A stretch of DNA of 64,000 bases from an uncultured Arcanobacterium sp. (lineage in GTDB: Bacteria; Actinomycetota; Actinomycetes; Actinomycetales; Actinomycetaceae): the NCBI GenBank assembly GCA_945874735.1, contig CAMCHI010000002.1, positions 1 through 64,000 of the forward strand, written 5' to 3'. The position numbers and the translations under genes were made by a program. Numbering within the stretch: the first letter of the stretch is position 1; each line of letters starts with the position of its first letter. The notes under the pieces are model-generated. The model saw nothing but the letters and a program-made list of their open reading frames with translations. It was not told the origin of the DNA and ran no database searches. Shown here in pieces: positions 27,551 through 36,089 of this stretch.

Positions 27551-28318
27551 ATGATTGAAGATAATAGTATAGATATTTCTGCCGAGCGCCAGATTCTGCA
27601 AAATCTTCTCGCTTTGGATATTGCCAGTGAGGAAATTGAGCGTTATGGGGTGCATCCGGATCAGTTTATTGAATGGTACGGCAATCCAGATGGGAAGCCG
27701 GTTTGTTTAGTGCACGGCGGTATTTTTCATGGCTGTGCTAATGTAGCTTATCTGCGTCCTGCGGCGTTAGCTTTAGGAGAAGCTGGTTATCGGGTAGCTT
27801 TAGTGGAATATCGTTATGTTGCAGGTTCTCCTGATTTTGCTTTAGCCGATTTGGAAACTTTGGCCCGTCACCCAATTTTAGAAAATGCTATATGGGTGGG
27901 GCATTCATTAGGGGCTGTGCTTGTTTTTAATATCTTGTTTAATCCGGAACTAACTCCGAAACATGCAGTAGGTTTAGCACCTATTTTTGATTTGCGACGG
28001 GATGTGGAAGAATTTCACAACCGTGTGCCTAGTTTAGTAACGCAGTGGATGGGTGGATCTCCAGTAACTATCCCTGATGTGTATGCTGCTTTCGATCCGG
28101 CAGTTATCTATGCCCGTTTAGGGGCAGACGGTTTTTCTTCCTCTGATTTACGGCTAGATATTATTCATGGTGTGCAAGACCAAACGGTACCGGTAAATCG
28201 TAGCCATGAGTTGAGCGGGGAACCGTTCTCAGTAGCTTTAGTGCCAGAAGCTAACCATAACGCGGTGGTATTGCCTGGGCATGATGCTTGGATTTTATTC
28301 TTAGGAGCTTTAGGGTAA
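27551..28318 (+). CDS. Alpha/beta hydrolase
   Basis: 255 residues. The catalytic triad is visible: Ser119 in GHSLGA, Asp210 in IHGVQDQTVP and His236 in EANHNAVV. The oxyanion HGG motif (VCLVHGGIFH, His55) points to the carboxylesterase / kynurenine-formamidase-like branch. There is no signal peptide, so it is cytoplasmic. It is likely co-transcribed with the phosphatase gene before it. Kynurenine formamidase is possible, but no tryptophan catabolism genes are near. Confidence 0.82.
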   Translation: MIEDNSIDISAERQILQNLLALDIASEEIERYGVHPDQFIEWYGNPDGKPVCLVHGGIFHGCANVAYLRPAALALGEAGYRVALVEYRYVAGSPDFALADLETLARHPILENAIWVGHSLGAVLVFNILFNPELTPKHAVGLAPIFDLRRDVEEFHNRVPSLVTQWMGGSPVTIPDVYAAFDPAVIYARLGADGFSSSDLRLDIIHGVQDQTVPVNRSHELSGEPFSVALVPEANHNAVVLPGHDAWILFLGALG

Positions 28319-28480
28319 AGCGCTTATTTATGATTAGTCCTTTGCTGGTCTTGCTGAGATTAAGTATTAGGAATAGTTTTCGGTAATAGACAGAAAAATT
28401 TAGTTTTATCCCTAATTTTTGCGTGGTTATTAAGGGGATTGCGTAGTTAAATACAGGATTTAAGAGGTAGAATAACAGTT

Positions 28481-29785
28481 ATGTGTACAGAAAAATGTGA
28501 ACTTTCCACGCAGCCGGAATTAGCTAAATTCACCCAGCATTACTTGAAGTTTTTACAAGATTCTCCTTCTGCTTTCCATGCTGCACAGCGCCTAGTGCAA
28601 GTGCTGACTCAGCACGGTTGGCAAGTGCAAGATGAGCATGAAGTATGGGCAGGTCATCGTTTCGGGGTAGTGCAACGTGCAGGAGCTGTGGTGGCATGGC
28701 GAGTGCCAGAAAAAATAACTCCTCATACCGGGTTTAGAATTATTGGTACACACACGGATTCTCCTTCCCTGAAAGTGAAACCAACTGTAGATACAAGAAA
28801 CTTTGGATTTGGGCAAGTAAATGTGGAAGTTTACGGAGGGCCACTTCTTAATTCTTGGTTTAATCGAGATTTAGGTTTAGCCGGGGTGGTAACTACATTA
28901 AATGGTGATACTCATTTAGTGAAAACTCCAGCTTTAATGTTTATCCCGCAACTAGCTCCACATTTAGATCGTGCTAGTGTGAGTGAGTTGAAAATATCGG
29001 CGCAGCAGGATTTGCACCCAGTGTGGACGCTACAAGATGCCGATTTACTTTCATTATTGGCTGAGTATGCTAAGGTTGCTCCCACGGATATAGCAGGTAT
29101 GGATTTATTTGCTTATGACGTTAATCCTCCGCAGTTATTAGGGGGAGGAGAAGGGACAGAATTTTTAGCTAGTGGTAGGCAGGATAATTTATCTTCTGTG
29201 TTTGCTGCTTTGAGTGCTTTGCTTTGCAGTGCTAAAGATACTGAGAGTGAAGATATTAGCGTATTCGTGGCTTTTGATCATGAGGAAGTAGGTTCGCAAA
29301 CATACACCGGTGGGGATAGTAAATTCTTGGAAGCAATTTTGCAAAGAATTGCAGCCGGGTTGGGCTTAAGTGATACTGAAAGTTTTTTCCGTCTATTAGC
29401 TAATTCGAGTTGTATTTCTGCTGACGCAGGTCATTCGATTAATCCGAATCAGCCGCAGAAACACGATCCGGCACATCAAGTGACTTTAGGGGCAGGGCCG
29501 TTACTGAAAATCAATGCGCAACAACGCTATGCCACTGACGCCCAAGGTATAGCAATGTGGTTGCGGGCTTGCCACTATGCCGGAGTGTCTACGCAAGAGT
29601 TCGTATCTAATAATGACGTATCTTGTGGGTCTACAATTGGGCCGTTTACGGCAGCTGGTTTAGGTATTTGCACGGTAGATGTGGGAGTACCGCTACTTTC
29701 TATGCATTCGATACGAGAAATTTCGGTGCCACAAGACGTATGGCAGTTATCTCAAGCATTGGAAGGTTATTTGGTTGGTGCCTAG
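28481..29785 (+). CDS. apeB: M18 family aminopeptidase
   Basis: 434 residues. A zinc aminopeptidase (aspartyl aminopeptidase family) that trims N-terminal residues from peptides in the cytoplasm. Metal ligands are in GTHTDSPSLKV (His91, Asp93), FVAFDHEEVGSQT and SADAGHSINPN. The HDPAHQVTLGAGPLLK segment is typical of M18. It fits well with the peptide importer at 33937-40402, which would supply substrates. The 162-base gap before it is AT-rich without a clear promoter. Its last bases overlap the start of the next gene. Confidence 0.94.
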   Translation: MCTEKCELSTQPELAKFTQHYLKFLQDSPSAFHAAQRLVQVLTQHGWQVQDEHEVWAGHRFGVVQRAGAVVAWRVPEKITPHTGFRIIGTHTDSPSLKVKPTVDTRNFGFGQVNVEVYGGPLLNSWFNRDLGLAGVVTTLNGDTHLVKTPALMFIPQLAPHLDRASVSELKISAQQDLHPVWTLQDADLLSLLAEYAKVAPTDIAGMDLFAYDVNPPQLLGGGEGTEFLASGRQDNLSSVFAALSALLCSAKDTESEDISVFVAFDHEEVGSQTYTGGDSKFLEAILQRIAAGLGLSDTESFFRLLANSSCISADAGHSINPNQPQKHDPAHQVTLGAGPLLKINAQQRYATDAQGIAMWLRACHYAGVSTQEFVSNNDVSCGSTIGPFTAAGLGICTVDVGVPLLSMHSIREISVPQDVWQLSQALEGYLVGA

Positions 29786-31559
29786 TTTTAATCCAGCATA
29801 TTTTCTGGATAAAGCTTGCCAAGCAAAACCAGATAGTATTTCTATTCACTACGGGGAAGAAAAATTCACGGTAGCTCAGTCTGTGGCAAATAGCAGTTGG
29901 TTGCGTGAACTATTGCAAAACTGTGGCGTGCAAAGCGGAGATAGGGTGGCTATCATTGCTCGTAATTCTCCCTATCATTTGTGGTTGCAGATAGCGTGTG
30001 CACGTATCGGGGCGATTTTAGTGCCTTTGTCGTATCGCTTGACCAGTGCGGAATTACGGGAGCTACTTAGTTTTTCTACACCTAAAATATGCTTAGTGGA
30101 TTGTGAAACTGCTCTTGCTCATGATTTTGCTACGCTTTTTACCGCATTTCCATGCGTTACTGACACGGTAGTAGAAGTTATTAAACCAGGTGAAATTAAA
30201 ACGCAAGGCGAAATTGCTCCAGCGGTGTTTTATATTGATGACGACCCAGCTACCCAAGCGTTACGGGAAGAAGTAGCAAACAAATATGTGGGAATCAGGC
30301 AGGCAAAGCAAGATATGTGCTCAGCAAAAGTGAGTGCAGATTTAGCTTTTTCTGTTGCGGAAGCACCACAGCACGCCTTGTTAGAAAACAGGAATGCGGA
30401 TGATGGTAGCGCCTATAAGATTTGCCTAGCTGATTATCCTGAAGGGGTGGGAGCTATCTTTTTTACCTCCGGCTCAGTGGGTACACCCAAAGCGGTAGCG
30501 CTTACCTATGAGCAACTTTGGTGGGGGAGTCAAAATTTCCGGATTGGATTTGAGTATTCCACAAATGACGTGGAATTAGTGGTAGCGCCGTTTAATCACA
30601 TTGGCGGTTTTAATGGCACTACCTTAGATATTTTCAGTCACGGCGGAACAGTTGTGGTTGTGCGTGAGTTTCACGCACAAGCGGTATTGGAGCAATTAGC
30701 ACAACATCAGGTGGCTTTATTTTTTGGTGTACCTGCTATTTATGCAGCTTTATTAAATCATCCAGAGTTTTCTCGTTTTGATTTAAGTAAATTGCGTGCT
30801 GCACTAATAGGCGGGGCAGTGAGCCCGCCAGAGCTACTTAAACGTATGTATCAGCACGGTTTGCCTCCAATAAATGTGTGGGGGATGACGGAAGTGGCTG
30901 CTTCGGGGACTTATTTAAGTAAAGCTCATGCGTTAAGTGCCGCTGGGGCTATTGGGCAGTCTTTTATATATAACGAAACAGCGTTAATTAATCCGGAGTT
31001 AGATGGGGATGATTTGCCAGTAACCGAGGAGGAAGTGGCAGCTTTACTGGAAAAAAGTAAGGATTTAACGCAAGGGGAGTTGATTATTCGGGGCCCGAGC
31101 GTAATTAGGGCGTACTGGAATATGGATGCACGCCAAAATGCCCAGTATTTTATAGGGGACTGGTTGCGTACCGGAGATTTGATGCGTAAAGATACGCGGG
31201 GGAACTACTGGGTAATTGGACGGCGTCACAATTTAATCAACAGCGGGGGAGAAAAAATCACTGCTGAGGAACTTATGGCGGTAATGGGAAATTATCCCGG
31301 GGTGTCGGAGAGTTTTGCCGTGCCAGTACCTGATGCTCAGTGGGGTGAGGTAGTTGCGGCAGTGTTGGTTATGCGTCCTCAGTGTGTTGCGCCTAGTTTA
31401 GCGCAATTGCAAGATTTTATGCGTCCTCATTTAGCGTCTTATAAGTTGCCTAAGTATCTGGTGGTGTTACCAGCGTTGCCAGTTAATGGTAACGGTAAAG
31501 TAGCTGCTAAGTTAGTGCGTGCTGAAGTTTTGCAGATAGTGGGTGCGTCCCCAGAATAA
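29778..31559 (+). CDS. AMP-forming acyl-CoA synthetase family protein (MenE-like)
   Basis: 593 residues from the GTG at 29778, which overlaps the apeB stop by eight bases behind a GGAAGG site. The longer frame from 29679 lies inside apeB and is not credible. It belongs to the class I adenylate-forming enzymes. The P-loop is FTSGSVGTPKAVALTY, the A5 motif GMTEVAASGTY, the A7/A8 region LRTGDLMRKDTRGNYWVIGRR and the C-terminal catalytic Lys in NGNGKVAAK. The overall pattern recalls o-succinylbenzoyl-CoA ligase (MenE), but an acidic insert of about 70-80 residues before the P-loop is unusual. No other menaquinone gene is near, so the acid substrate is open. Confidence 0.8.
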   Translation: MPSFNPAYFLDKACQAKPDSISIHYGEEKFTVAQSVANSSWLRELLQNCGVQSGDRVAIIARNSPYHLWLQIACARIGAILVPLSYRLTSAELRELLSFSTPKICLVDCETALAHDFATLFTAFPCVTDTVVEVIKPGEIKTQGEIAPAVFYIDDDPATQALREEVANKYVGIRQAKQDMCSAKVSADLAFSVAEAPQHALLENRNADDGSAYKICLADYPEGVGAIFFTSGSVGTPKAVALTYEQLWWGSQNFRIGFEYSTNDVELVVAPFNHIGGFNGTTLDIFSHGGTVVVVREFHAQAVLEQLAQHQVALFFGVPAIYAALLNHPEFSRFDLSKLRAALIGGAVSPPELLKRMYQHGLPPINVWGMTEVAASGTYLSKAHALSAAGAIGQSFIYNETALINPELDGDDLPVTEEEVAALLEKSKDLTQGELIIRGPSVIRAYWNMDARQNAQYFIGDWLRTGDLMRKDTRGNYWVIGRRHNLINSGGEKITAEELMAVMGNYPGVSESFAVPVPDAQWGEVVAAVLVMRPQCVAPSLAQLQDFMRPHLASYKLPKYLVVLPALPVNGNGKVAAKLVRAEVLQIVGASPE

Positions 31560-31631
31560 ACGTGGGCATAGTGTGTGAGAACGTATTTAGCATCTAGTAG
31601 CTAACTATTAATAATAATTAGCTTGGTAATA

Positions 31632-32657
31632 CTATTGTGCAAAACGGGCTAGCACAGCGTGTGCTTCTTGCCGAGGAAGAGCTTCATTAGCTCCTACGCC
31701 TTGTAGGTGTGCCGGAATATCCCAACCCTTAGCTTTCATGGCGCGTGCCCAAAGTGTACCGGAGCGATAGGAAGAACGTACTAACGGCCCTGCCATTACT
31801 CCTGCAAATCCCATGCTTTCTGCGATTTTGCTTAGTTCTACGAATTCTGATGGTTTCACCCAGCGGTCGATAGGGTGATGAAGTGGGGAGGGACGTAAAT
31901 ACTGGGTAATAGTGAGAATGTCGCAACCAGCATCGCGTAGGTCTTGCATTGTGGAGATTACTTCTTCATAGGTTTCTCCCATGCCTAAGATGAGATTAGA
32001 TTTGGTAACTAGCTGATTTTCGGAGGCAAAAGTGATTAAGTCTAAGGAGCGCTCGTAACGGAAAGCGGGACGAATTTTACGGAAAATGCGTGGTACGGTT
32101 TCTAGGTTATGGGCAATTACTTCTGGACGTGCGTCAAAGACTTGTTGTAATGCTGGTGCTCCGCCTCGCATATCGTCAATTAGGAGTTCTACTCCGGTTT
32201 TAGGGGAGAGTTGATGGATTTGTCGGCAGGTTTCGGCATATAGCCAAGACGCGCCGTCTGCTAGATCATCACGAGTAACGCCGGTGATGGTGGTGTAGTT
32301 CAGATCCATTTCGCGTACTTTTTCGGCCACTCGGCGTGGTTCGTCTGTGTCGTAGCTGGTAGGTTTACCAGTTTTGATAAAGCAAAAGTCGCAGCGTCTG
32401 GTGCAAATGTCTCCGCCAATCAGGAAGGAAGCTTCACGGTCTTCCCAACATTCATAAATGTTTGGGCAACCAGCTTCTTCACATACGGTGTGGAGAGAAG
32501 CTCCGTGCACGCGGGAGCGCATATCTTCGTATTCTTTGCCCACTTTGGCAGTGGTTTTAATCCACTTGGGTTTTTGCTCAATAGGGGTTTCGCGGTTGCG
32601 TTCTTCTACTCGTAGCAGTTTTCTGCCTTCCGGGTTTACCCGTGATGCTGTACTCAT
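31632..32657 (-). CDS. lipA: Lipoyl synthase
   Basis: 341 residues. A radical-SAM enzyme that inserts two sulfurs into octanoyl groups on 2-oxoacid dehydrogenases or GcvH. The auxiliary cluster Cys are C59, C64 and C70 ([12 protein letters not shown]). The SAM cluster Cys are C85, C89 and C92 (CTRRCDFC). The late RSSYRSG motif with the terminal Ser ligand is present. It follows lipB by four bases, and the two form a lipoate biosynthesis operon. Convergent with the AMP-ligase; an AGCTAA / TTAGCT hairpin lies in the 72-base gap. Confidence 0.97.
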   Translation of the reverse strand: MSTASRVNPEGRKLLRVEERNRETPIEQKPKWIKTTAKVGKEYEDMRSRVHGASLHTVCEEAGCPNIYECWEDREASFLIGGDICTRRCDFCFIKTGKPTSYDTDEPRRVAEKVREMDLNYTTITGVTRDDLADGASWLYAETCRQIHQLSPKTGVELLIDDMRGGAPALQQVFDARPEVIAHNLETVPRIFRKIRPAFRYERSLDLITFASENQLVTKSNLILGMGETYEEVISTMQDLRDAGCDILTITQYLRPSPLHHPIDRWVKPSEFVELSKIAESMGFAGVMAGPLVRSSYRSGTLWARAMKAKGWDIPAHLQGVGANEALPRQEAHAVLARFAQ

Positions 32658-32661
32658 AGTT

Positions 32662-33408
32662 TTACTTCCGCTCTTTTTGATATTCGTAGTAGCTTTGTGC
32701 GCCCTTTGTAGGGATTTGTAAGTGTTGTTGATAGGGCTGAGGATCTAAAAATACTAGGGAGTTTTTTGCTCGTTCTGGTATTAGTAGAGGGTTATAGTGA
32801 GTGGTAAGGCTGGAGCTTAGTAATTCAGCTACCGTAGTTAAACTGGTGTTTATACCTAGTTGTGCCAAGCTGGTAACGCCTGCATCGGTAATGCCACAAG
32901 GGATTATGTTCTTAAATTTTTCTAAGTCGGTATGCACGTTTAGGGCTAGGCCGTGCATGGTGGTATCTTCACGGAATTTAATGCCGATGGCGCAGAGTTT
33001 GCGGTCTTCTGTGTGGGGTTGTTGAATCCAAGCCCCGGATCTGCCTGCTATTTGAGTGGCGGTAACTTGGAGTTTTTGCATAGCGTTAATTACTGCAAGT
33101 TCTGTTTCGCGCACGAATCGTACTACATCGCTGGGTGGTTTTACTTTTACTATGGGGTAAATTACCAGTTGTCCGGGGCCGTGGTAGGTGACAGATCCGC
33201 CTCTGTCCATGGCTATTACAGGTATTTCTGAGTTTGGCACATCTTGAGGTTGGGTACGTCTGCCCGCGGTATATACGTCTTTTGCTTCCCAAATTATCAG
33301 GGTGTCGGGGTGACGTAACTGGGCGACTTCTTGGTTTAAGTAGCGTTGCAGGGTGTCTACGGCTAAGTAGTCTAGGGGGCCTTGCTCTAATAAGTTCAGT
33401 ATGTGCAC
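32662..33408 (-). CDS. lipB: Octanoyl-[acyl-carrier-protein]:protein octanoyltransferase
   Basis: 248 residues. LipB moves octanoate from ACP to lipoyl domains, the step before LipA. The [18 protein letters not shown] loop and the KLCAIGIKF segment with the catalytic Lys are present. The [15 protein letters not shown] stretch carries the conserved catalytic Cys. The last ~30 residues, rich in Gln, Lys and Tyr, extend past the usual end. The start is ATG. Confidence 0.96.
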   Translation of the reverse strand: MHILNLLEQGPLDYLAVDTLQRYLNQEVAQLRHPDTLIIWEAKDVYTAGRRTQPQDVPNSEIPVIAMDRGGSVTYHGPGQLVIYPIVKVKPPSDVVRFVRETELAVINAMQKLQVTATQIAGRSGAWIQQPHTEDRKLCAIGIKFREDTTMHGLALNVHTDLEKFKNIIPCGITDAGVTSLAQLGINTSLTTVAELLSSSLTTHYNPLLIPERAKNSLVFLDPQPYQQHLQIPTKGAQSYYEYQKERK

Positions 33409-33936
33409 CTCTCTAATTTTATCTGCGAGTTACGAGGGAAGCGATTTTTATAACGTGAGCTTGTTTATAGGTGGGAAAATAGAGATGATGAGCGGGGTTA
33501 CTGGCGGGTTTTCTCATTTTTTGAGAAAAGAAAAAGTGTGCGATGAATTACAAGCTGCGCCATTTTTATAGTATTGCATTAGATGTATAAATATGCAGAA
33601 GGTTGGTTGGGGTGATTTTCCTAGTGGCTTTTTAAGTATTTTCCTTGAAATATAAAGGGAAATACGGGATCAGTAAGTGAAGTTAAGAATGTTTATATTT
33701 ATTGAAAATTTCAAGATTTTCTACTTTTCTTTACTATGTGTTGAAAGTATCCGTCTTAAAATGCGAAAAAATGTCTTGTAGAGAAAGACAGATGCGGTAT
33801 AGTTCCTATCCATAGCGGTTAATCTATATCGCAACACGGGTTTACCTAATTAACGATTCTCAAAGCTAACTAGGCTCTGGTTGTTAATTAAGAATAGGGA
33901 ATCCCAAAATCAATATCGGAACATATGAGGTGACAA
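33409..33936. other. 528-base gap between lipB and the peptide-binding protein gene
   Basis: No ORF of note. It holds an 8-bp hairpin TTTTCTCA / TGAGAAAA (33509-33529, loop of five T) on the lipB side and a near-palindrome TTGAAA-A-TTTCAA (33702-33714). Two more TTGAAA copies lie near 33650 and 33740. Then come the likely promoter at 33776-33803 and a ~125-base untranslated leader with a TAATTAAC / GTTAATTA inverted repeat (33847-33854, 33893-33900). The leader is long for a structural gene and may be regulatory. Confidence 0.6.
33776..33803 (+). promoter_or_regulatory. Promoter of the peptide importer operon
   Basis: TTGTAG (33776-33781), a 16-base spacer and TATAGT (33798-33803). Both boxes are close to the sigma-70/SigA consensus. 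Transcription would start near 33810. Confidence 0.6.
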
Positions 33937-35709
33937 ATGAAGCGAAACAAGGTTGCATCCCTTTTCGTTATCGCTGCTTCTGCGGCACTCGTACTCAGCG
34001 CTTGTTCGTCTACTGCAGACGTTAAAACTGATGAAGGCGGCGTAACTACCGCTTCCTTAACTGTAGGTGGAGATCCATTTGCTGGCTATAACTCGAATAT
34101 GCCAGAAACCTTCTCCACTGGTAACTCGGTAATCAATTCTCAGATTTCTGCATCTTTCGGTTACTTTGAGCCAAATGGTGAATGGCACAAGGGTGGCGAT
34201 ATGGGTGACTATGAATTAGTTTCCGAAGAGCCACTAACCGTGCGTTACACTATCAACGATAAGGCAGTTTACGAGGGTGGCACTCCAATTACCTGTGAAG
34301 ACTACTACCTTGACTGGGTAAGCCAGAACCCACAGTGGATTCTAGATGCACAGACTGCTGCTGGAAATGTAGGTGAAGACGGTAACGCAACCCTCCTATT
34401 CAACAATGCTTCCAACCCAGGTACTTATGCTCTTCCAGTATCTAAGGGTCCAGAGTGTGAAGCTGGCGATCGTGAATTCACCATCACTTACGACACTCCA
34501 AACCCAGACTGGCAGCTAGTAGTTGGTGGCGCACTACCATCTCACGTAGTTGCTAAGAAGGTTGGCCTATCCAAGGAAGAACTATTCAAGGCTCTAAAGG
34601 GTCAGGACTTTGAAGTAGCTAAGAAGGCTGCTGAATTCTGGAACAACTGGTACTCCAAGAATGAAGGCGAGCACCTACCAGCTGATGAAACTCCATCTTT
34701 CGGCCCATTCAAGTACAAGGCTGACGGCTGGAAGGCTGGCGAATACGTAACCCTAGTTAAGAACCCAGACTGGTGGGGCAAAGAGGCAGGCGTAGATGAA
34801 CTTGTAGTACGCATGATTGCTCCAGAAGGTCACATTCAGGCACTTGCTAACAAGGACGTAAACGTAATCGAACCTCAGGCAACTCAAGATTCTCTAGAGA
34901 CTCTTAAGCAGACCGCAGGTGTAACCGTTCTTACCGGTTCTACCTTGATTTGGGAGCACCTAGATTACAACTGGGCAGAAACTTCCGTATTCAGTGAGGC
35001 TCAGGGTGGTAAGGCTCTACGTGAAGCATTTGCACTTTGTGTACCACGTGCTGACATCGTAGACCGTCTAGTTAAGCCACTAAATCCAGATGCAGAAGTA
35101 ATGAACTCTCGTGAATACTTCACCACCTACGCAGATTACGATGAGGTTGTAGCAAAGTCTTACGACGGTCGTTACGACAAGGTAAACCTAGACAAGGCTC
35201 GTGAACTTGTAGCAGCTTCCGGTATTGCTAACCCAACCGTACGTATCGGTTACTCTGCACCAAATCAGCGTCGTGCTGATACCGTTGCTCTAATCAAGGC
35301 TTCCTGTGACCAGGCTGGCTTCAACATTGTAGACGAAGGTAGCGAGAACTTCTTCGCTCCAGATGGTGCACTAGCTAATGGTCAGTACGACATTGCACTA
35401 TTCGCATGGTCCGGTTCCGGTCAGATTGTATCTGGTGCAAACATCTTCATGTCTACCGGTCAGCAGAACTTCCACAAGTGGAACAACGCTGATGTAGACA
35501 AGGCTTGGGAGACCGTACGTACTTCCCTAGATCCAAAGGTTCAGAAGGAAGGCAAGATCGAATTTGAGAAGCTTGCTTGGGAAGAACTATACAACATTCC
35601 ACTATACGCTCACCCAGGTGTAGCAGCTCATACCGAAGGTCTAAAGAACGTAGAGCGCAACGTTACCCAGAGTGGTATCGCTTGGAACGCTGAGCACTGG
35701 ACCTGGTAA
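33937..35709 (+). CDS. Peptide ABC transporter substrate-binding lipoprotein (SBP family 5)
   Basis: 590 residues. The signal peptide ends in lipobox LSAC (Cys23). The mature protein is an extracellular oligopeptide or dipeptide receptor (OppA/DppA type) with the LTVRYTINDKAVYEGGTPITCEDYYLDW segment and FGPFKYKADGWKAGEYVTLVKNPDWW region of the family. Codon choice is strongly biased: mostly AAG, AAC, GAC, TTC, CCA and CGT, and Leu largely CTA or CTT instead of the TTA common elsewhere in the window. This points to very high expression. It is first in a five-domain importer operon; a hairpin after it probably lowers expression of the downstream genes. Confidence 0.93.
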   Translation: MKRNKVASLFVIAASAALVLSACSSTADVKTDEGGVTTASLTVGGDPFAGYNSNMPETFSTGNSVINSQISASFGYFEPNGEWHKGGDMGDYELVSEEPLTVRYTINDKAVYEGGTPITCEDYYLDWVSQNPQWILDAQTAAGNVGEDGNATLLFNNASNPGTYALPVSKGPECEAGDREFTITYDTPNPDWQLVVGGALPSHVVAKKVGLSKEELFKALKGQDFEVAKKAAEFWNNWYSKNEGEHLPADETPSFGPFKYKADGWKAGEYVTLVKNPDWWGKEAGVDELVVRMIAPEGHIQALANKDVNVIEPQATQDSLETLKQTAGVTVLTGSTLIWEHLDYNWAETSVFSEAQGGKALREAFALCVPRADIVDRLVKPLNPDAEVMNSREYFTTYADYDEVVAKSYDGRYDKVNLDKARELVAASGIANPTVRIGYSAPNQRRADTVALIKASCDQAGFNIVDEGSENFFAPDGALANGQYDIALFAWSGSGQIVSGANIFMSTGQQNFHKWNNADVDKAWETVRTSLDPKVQKEGKIEFEKLAWEELYNIPLYAHPGVAAHTEGLKNVERNVTQSGIAWNAEHWTW

Positions 35710-35753
35710 TTTAAGAACCTGATTACACCTTGCGTGTAAGTTAGTTTCTCGCA

Positions 35754-35789
35754 CATAGCGGTGTAGCGATAATTCGCTACACCGCTATG
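35754..35789 (+). terminator. 16-bp hairpin between the binding-protein and permease genes
   Basis: A perfect 16-bp stem (35754-35769 with 35774-35789) with a TAAT loop and no T tract. In Opp/Dpp operons such a hairpin protects or partly terminates the mRNA so the receptor is made in excess. The rest of 35710-36089 is AT-rich. A TTAGAC / GTCTAA hairpin (36064-36069, 36082-36087) presents the next ribosome site in its loop. Confidence 0.75.
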
Positions 35790-36089
35790 GTTGTGCAGTA
35801 GTTACGAAAATTGCAGAACGTAACTCAGCATTGAACATGCAGCTAACAAAACAAGTCATAAAAGTGATTTCTGTTAAAGAATTAGCTGTGTAAATAATTT
35901 AATAGACCACATAAATGCTAAAAAACAGATATTTGATTTAGTATTTAGTGAGTAAGCAATTTAGAATTTCAACGGTAAAAGTTCCCACGCGGAATTAAAT
36001 TTGCTGTTACCTATTAGGAGCTAGTCAGTTCTCATCTAGTATTACAAGGAGAAGACTGCGCTTTTAGACGGGAAGAAGAGAGTCTAAGA

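Noticed and set aside
29679..29777. Extended N-terminus of the AMP-ligase, giving 626 residues
   Set aside because: It lies inside apeB in another frame and shows no family similarity; GTG at 29778 has a ribosome site and gives a normal start.
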